A stretch of DNA of 64,000 nt from an uncultured Caldilineaceae bacterium (GTDB lineage Bacteria > Chloroflexota > Anaerolineae > Caldilineales > Caldilineaceae), in the NCBI GenBank assembly GCA_951812725.1, contig OX638330.1, forward strand, positions 1,550,001 through 1,614,000. The letters run 5' to 3'. Under the pieces are notes generated by a model, which worked only from the letters and a program-made list of their open reading frames with translations, was not told the DNA's origin and did no database searches. The translations under genes were made by a program, and so were the position numbers. This document shows, in pieces, positions 60,190 through 64,000 of this stretch (its first letter is position 1; each line of letters opens with the position of its first letter).

Positions 60190-62253
60190 CTACTCCTGCT
60201 CAGCCTCCGCCTCCTTGCTTTGCATAATGACCTGATCGGCCAGGTGACTGGGGACCGGCTCGTAGCGGCCGAACTCGATTGTATAGATGCCCCGACCCTG
60301 GGTCATTGAACGAAGATCAGTACCGTAGCGCAGAATCTCTGCCAGAGGAATCTCTGCGTTTATGATGGCGCGATTGTTGCGATTTTCCATGCCGAGGACG
60401 CGGCCGCGGCGGTTGTTGAGATCGCCCATAACGTCGCCCATGAATTCGTCCGGCACTGTTATCCGCATGGTGTAGATCGGCTCCAGGAGTACGGGACGCG
60501 CCTCCTGCATTGCGATCTTGAAGACTTCGCGGCCAGCCGTCTGGAAGGCGATATCCTTGGAGTCAACCGGATGGTGCTTGCCGTCGAAGACGATGGCCTT
60601 AACATCTACGATTGGGAAGCCTGCGATCACGCCTTGGTCCAGGATCTGCCGGATTCCCTTTTCGATCGAGGGGATGAAAACGCTGGGAATCGTGCCGCCG
60701 AATACCTCGCTATCGTATTCGAAGCCGTCGCCCCTATCCCGCGGCTCGACGCGCAACTCAACATCGGCAAATTGGCCGGCGCCGCCCGTCTGTTTCTTGT
60801 GGCGATAGTGGGCGCTGGCGGACCGAGTCACGGTCTCCTGGTACGGCACCCTGGGCATCGCAGTATCGACCTTAACGCCAAATTTGCTGTCCAGGCTGCG
60901 AATCGCAACGTCAACGTGGGTGTCGCCCATGCCCTGCAAGATGTTTTGCTTGGTTGCGATGACGTACTCGACCTTAAGCGTAGGGTTCTCTTCCGCCAGA
61001 GCTTGCAAGCCCTGGCCCATTTTGGCGCTGTCTGCTTTTGTTGCCGGCATCACTGCGACTGAATAAAGCGGTTTGGGATACTCAGGAGGCGGGATGACTG
61101 TCTGCTGTTCGCTCAGCGTATCGGCGGTCTTCAAGCCGTCCATCTTTGTCAATACACCGATGTCTCCGGCTACGATTGCGGTAGCGGGCTCCAACTCCTT
61201 GCCGAGCACATGGAACAGGTTCTGCAGCTTCGCCTTCTCGCCTGAGCGCTGAATGACCGCCTCATTGTCGACGGCAACGGACCCGGAGAAGACGCGGATG
61301 TAGCTCATGCGTCCAACATAGCGGTCGACTATTGTCTTGAATACGTAGGCAGCGGCTTGTCCGTCTCCGCCGGCGGCCAATTCGATCTCTTCGCCGTCGC
61401 CATCACGCGCTGAAACAGAAACGTTATCCGGAGACGGAACATAGCTCCGCAAGGCGCGCGCCAAGCTGTAGAGACCTATGTTTTCGATGGCGCTGCCACA
61501 GAAAACGGGGATAATCTGGCCGTCGCGTACGCCCTGTTGCAGGCCTTGTCTTACCTCCTCTTCGGTCAGCTCTTCGCCCTCAAGATACTTCATGATCAGT
61601 TCGTCGTCTGTCTCAGCCGCGGCGTCGACCAGGTTTTGGCGGGCTTCCGCGACCGCATCTTCCATGCTGGCTGGAATGTCGGCGACGGTTGCGTCGGTGC
61701 CCATGTAGGCCTTCATATCAACAAGGTTTACAAGGCCCTCAAAGTCTTCCCCGCTGCCGATAGGCAATTGGAAAGGCAGGATGGTGCCGGAGAAGACCTC
61801 GTGCACGCTTGCCAGCGCGTTATCAAAATTGGCGTTTTCCCGGTCCATCTTGTTGACAAAAATCAGGCGAGGTTTGTCGACGGCGTCCAACTGTTCCCAC
61901 GCCAATTCCGTGCCGACTTCAACGCCGGCCACGGAGTCGAGCAGCACCAGGCCCGCCTCTGTCACGGCCAGACCGCTAATGACTTCGCCTACGAAGTCCA
62001 GATAACCGGGCGTGTCTACCAGATTCAGCTTTGTCCCATCAAAATCGACAGGCACAACGGAAAGATTGATCGAAATTCCGCGTCGCTGCTCCTCGGCATC
62101 CCAGTCGGAGACGGTGGTACCATCCTCCACACGGCCGACGCGATTGCTCCCGCCGGCATTGGATAGCAGCGCCTCGACAAGGGAAGTCTTACCGGAGCTG
62201 CCGTGTCCAAGAATCGTGACATTGCGAATCATGTCAGTAGAAAAATCGGCCAT
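60190..62253 (-). CDS. EF-G-like translational GTPase (EF-G2/FusA2 type)
   Basis: A 687-residue protein with the elongation factor G domain order. The ATG at 62253 has GAGGAGG upstream. The P-loop is GHGSSGKTS rather than the AHIDAGKTT of housekeeping EF-G, switch I has RRGISI, and the other GTP motifs are DTPGY and NKMD. The C-terminal domain IV/V contains RVPYQETVTRSASAHYRHKK, GFEYDSEVFGGTIPSVF and MGDLNNRRGRVLG. This combination marks the paralogous EF-G2 group (as in Thermus and Mycobacterium), whose role in translation is unsettled, so it should not be taken as the main EF-G. A near-perfect promoter lies 150 bp upstream. Confidence 0.9.
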   Translation of the reverse strand: MADFSTDMIRNVTILGHGSSGKTSLVEALLSNAGGSNRVGRVEDGTTVSDWDAEEQRRGISINLSVVPVDFDGTKLNLVDTPGYLDFVGEVISGLAVTEAGLVLLDSVAGVEVGTELAWEQLDAVDKPRLIFVNKMDRENANFDNALASVHEVFSGTILPFQLPIGSGEDFEGLVNLVDMKAYMGTDATVADIPASMEDAVAEARQNLVDAAAETDDELIMKYLEGEELTEEEVRQGLQQGVRDGQIIPVFCGSAIENIGLYSLARALRSYVPSPDNVSVSARDGDGEEIELAAGGDGQAAAYVFKTIVDRYVGRMSYIRVFSGSVAVDNEAVIQRSGEKAKLQNLFHVLGKELEPATAIVAGDIGVLTKMDGLKTADTLSEQQTVIPPPEYPKPLYSVAVMPATKADSAKMGQGLQALAEENPTLKVEYVIATKQNILQGMGDTHVDVAIRSLDSKFGVKVDTAMPRVPYQETVTRSASAHYRHKKQTGGAGQFADVELRVEPRDRGDGFEYDSEVFGGTIPSVFIPSIEKGIRQILDQGVIAGFPIVDVKAIVFDGKHHPVDSKDIAFQTAGREVFKIAMQEARPVLLEPIYTMRITVPDEFMGDVMGDLNNRRGRVLGMENRNNRAIINAEIPLAEILRYGTDLRSMTQGRGIYTIEFGRYEPVPSHLADQVIMQSKEAEAEQE

Positions 62254-62558
62254 GAATCCTCCTCGCAACTTTCTGTATTGCCTATGTGGAAACTAGAATT
62301 TATGGAATCTTAAGTGTGACTATTTCAGTTCGCGCCAACCAATTTCTGTTCGAAGATCTGTCCCTTCGAACTATCCCGACACCGGCAGGCAGACGGATGA
62401 CATTGTACTTTTTTTTCTCTGAATTGTCAATGAATTTGGACTGCCTACGCGCACAGACTGCCTATATCGCGAGGCTTCAATTGACTGACGGTCTATCGCA
62501 AGGTTTGATGCGAGGGCGAGTCCAGACGCTTGGCCCCTTGGATTGTTGACGTTGAGGT
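62254..62558. other. Gene-free stretch between the EF-G-like and acyl-CoA dehydrogenase genes
   Basis: About 305 bp. It contains the EF-G-like gene's promoter (62402-62430) and a leader of about 140 nt. A terminator for the upstream acyl-CoA dehydrogenase gene is not evident. Confidence 0.5.
62402..62430 (-). promoter_or_regulatory. Near-consensus promoter of the EF-G-like gene
   Basis: On the minus strand a perfect TTGACA (62425-62430) and TACAAT (62402-62407) are separated by exactly 17 bp, with an A-rich spacer. It is one of the two best sigma-70-type promoters in the window and predicts a leader of about 140 nt before the ATG at 62253. Confidence 0.75.
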
Positions 62559-63698
62559 TTAGCCTTTCCGATACAGTTCACGCAGAATGATCATCTGCTG
62601 AATCTGGGTTGTACCCTCGTAGATCTGATAGATTTTGGCGTCTCGCATCAGTTTTTCGACGGGAAACTCGCGGCTGTAGCCGTTTCCGCCAAAAACCTGG
62701 ACAGCGTCGGTTGCGTTTTTCATGGCTGCCTCGGCGCAGAAAGCCTTGGCAATGGCGGCCGACATCGTATTGCGACCGCCATTATCGACGTCGCAGGCCG
62801 CCTTGTAGGCCAGATGCCTGCCTGCTTCGACCCGGATTGCCATATCAGCCAGCATGAAACCGACGCCCTGGAAATGAGAGATAGGCTTACCAAAGGCGGT
62901 GCGCTCGCCGGCATAGGCAACCGCCTCGTCAAGGGCGCGTCGTGCAACGCCAATCGCGGCGGTAGCCACGCCCGGCCTGCTCTTGTCGAAAGTCTTCATT
63001 GCTATCGTGAAGCCTTCGCCTTCTTCACCCAGGCGATTTTCGGCGGGAATTTCGACATTTTCGAAGAATACCTGGCAGGCCTGCGCTGCGTGCTGGCCCA
63101 TCTTCTCCAGCGGCTGACTCGTGCCTACGCCCTGCCAATCCCGCTCGACGAGAAAGCAGGAAATGCCGTTGTGTCCGGCTTCAGGGTCCGTTTTGGCGAA
63201 CACTGCGAAGAAACTTGCGACAGGGCCGTCAGTGATCCACGATTTGGAGCCATTCAGAATGTAAGTGTCCTGTTTACGAATGGCGGTCGACTTGATTCCG
63301 GCGACATCTGAGCCGGCATCAGGTTCTGTCATGCAATACGCGGCGACTTTCCCGTCATCGATAATCCATGGCAGGTAGCGCCGTTTCTGCTCTTCTGAAC
63401 CTGCGATCAAGAGAGGGAGAGTCGCCAGCTGATTCAGCATCAAGGCGGTTTGAATGCCGGAGCAGCCATAGGCCAACGACTCGGCAATCACGCATTCTTC
63501 CAGCGCCGTCGCACCCATACCTCCATACTCTTCAGGAATATTCAGGTTGACCAGGCCAACTTCACGCGCCTTGTGAAAGATCTCCCATGGCCATTCTTCG
63601 CAATCGTCGTAGTAGGCGGCACGGGGCATGATTTCTCGCTGCGTGAAGTCCATGGCCATCTCTTGTAACATTTTGACATCTTCAGGAAGTTCGTACAT
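62559..63698 (-). CDS. Acyl-CoA dehydrogenase
   Basis: A 379-residue FAD enzyme that introduces a trans-2 double bond into acyl-CoA, the first step of beta-oxidation. Family signatures are AYCMTEPDAGSDVAGIKSTA and SKSWITDGPVA in the middle domain. In the C-terminal helical domain QVFGGNGYSREFPVEKLMRDA is followed by IYEGTTQIQ. The Glu in YEGT is the catalytic base used by short- and medium-chain enzymes. The length is standard. The reducing equivalents would go to an electron-transfer flavoprotein not seen here. It is divergent from the SIS-domain gene at 63803. Confidence 0.93.
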   Translation of the reverse strand: MYELPEDVKMLQEMAMDFTQREIMPRAAYYDDCEEWPWEIFHKAREVGLVNLNIPEEYGGMGATALEECVIAESLAYGCSGIQTALMLNQLATLPLLIAGSEEQKRRYLPWIIDDGKVAAYCMTEPDAGSDVAGIKSTAIRKQDTYILNGSKSWITDGPVASFFAVFAKTDPEAGHNGISCFLVERDWQGVGTSQPLEKMGQHAAQACQVFFENVEIPAENRLGEEGEGFTIAMKTFDKSRPGVATAAIGVARRALDEAVAYAGERTAFGKPISHFQGVGFMLADMAIRVEAGRHLAYKAACDVDNGGRNTMSAAIAKAFCAEAAMKNATDAVQVFGGNGYSREFPVEKLMRDAKIYQIYEGTTQIQQMIILRELYRKG

Positions 63699-63753
63699 CG
63701 AATGTTGTCCTTATGCAAATAGGTTCGCGGGCGGGGTGATCTGCCGCCGTGAA

Positions 63754-63762
63754 TGTTATACT
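63754..63762 (+). promoter_or_regulatory. Extended -10 before the SIS-domain gene
   Basis: TGT-TATACT forms an extended -10 (five of six hexamer bases) about 40 bp before the ATG at 63803. A -35 is not evident. Confidence 0.4.
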
Positions 63763-63802
63763 CTTACGAAAATACACAATCAGCTTGCCGAAAGGGTTCT
63801 AA

Positions 63803-64000
63803 ATGGGTACCGATTCCATCCTGTATGAGGAAATTCACCAGCAGCCGGACGTCATTGAGCTGTTCGCACAGGCGGGGCAGGACATGGTAAGAAGCCTTGC
63901 ATCGCATATGCGAAGTGCTGACATTCGACAGGTCGTTGTAGCGGCCAGGGGTACCAGTGACAATGCCGCCCGCTATGCTCAGTATCTGCTCGGGGCAAAC
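63803..64000 (+). CDS. SIS-domain protein, GlmS/AgaS-like, N-terminal part (continues past window)
   Basis: The first 66 codons of a sugar isomerase (SIS) domain protein. The pattern MYEEIHQQPDVI-like start (here LYEEIHQQPDVIELFAQAG), followed by ADIRQVVVAARGTSDNAARY, matches the isomerase half of glucosamine-6-phosphate synthase and related amino-sugar-phosphate isomerases or deaminases that lack the glutaminase domain. ARGTSDNAARYAQY is the phosphate-binding loop. The ATG has AAGGG six bases upstream. The gene runs off the window, so length and exact type are unknown. Confidence 0.8.
   Translation, partial: MGTDSILYEEIHQQPDVIELFAQAGQDMVRSLASHMRSADIRQVVVAARGTSDNAARYAQYLLGAN

Noticed and set aside
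1..64000. CRISPR arrays, rRNA and tRNA genes
   Set aside because: I looked for regularly spaced short repeats and for cloverleaf or rRNA-like segments and saw none. The only repeats are the four miniature elements and the two IS630 copies. A covariance-model scan would be needed to exclude a tRNA with certainty.

Overview
The window looks like a piece of a bacterial chromosome, most plausibly from a Chloroflexota (Caldilineales-like) organism. This is an inference from gene content: a RIO-type kinase, a PopT (DUF368) transporter, a second EF-G-type GTPase, PAC2 and LysK-like proteins, many Gfo/Idh, phytanoyl-CoA dioxygenase and sulfatase genes, and a moderately GC-rich composition. Nothing here (no rRNA, no tRNA seen) proves the taxonomy.

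Layout. 1-6.0 kb: the end of an MFS transporter, a PopT-type undecaprenyl-phosphate translocase, and a minus-strand sugar-acid operon (Gfo/Idh dehydrogenase, MFS carrier, split UxaA-type dehydratase). 6.1-16.4 kb: a glycan-uptake and degradation block with an unrecognised protein, a Tat-exported peptide/oligosaccharide-type ABC binding lipoprotein plus two permeases (no ATPases), a sialidase-like propeller, a GH116 glycosidase, and a convergent sulfatase. 16.7-25 kb: a cell-wall polysaccharide deacetylase lipoprotein, L-rhamnose mutarotase, a PhyH dioxygenase, a PfkB sugar kinase, a double ferritin-like protein, and an HpcH/HpaI aldolase. 25-38.8 kb: a BNR protein, IS630 copy 1, a nucleotidyltransferase, a methyltransferase, an M20 peptidase, a homocysteine methyltransferase-like enzyme, a family-1 sugar-binding lipoprotein, another PhyH, an SDR, a DUF985 cupin, a VOC protein and a RIO kinase. 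38.8-47.8 kb: a transglutaminase/DUF58 pair, a PyrK-like iron-sulfur protein, a methyltransferase, PAC2 and a LysK-like peptidase. 47.9-57.6 kb: housekeeping genes on the minus strand (SH3 protein, serA, argS, polA, a GT2 glycosyltransferase). 58-64 kb: IS630 copy 2 inserted into the end of a PDDEXK-type nuclease gene, an EF-G-like GTPase, an acyl-CoA dehydrogenase and the start of a SIS-domain protein.

The most notable non-coding signal is a family of four non-autonomous elements (16.4, 19.8, 31.1 and 50.5 kb). Their inverted ends begin GTAA, two copies have perfect 8-bp target duplications and a third has 7 of 8. Ends and duplication length match the IS66 family. Each carries a strongly structured core in which one hairpin stem is preserved by compensatory change. 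All four point the same end at a start codon 28-99 bp away, so they may act as mobile promoters or 5' leaders. The two IS630 copies are each 1204 bp, keep a U UUU UUA slippery site between their two reading frames, and both affect neighbouring genes: one cuts off a nuclease C-terminus whose missing codons are still readable on the other side, the other appears to build a hybrid promoter.
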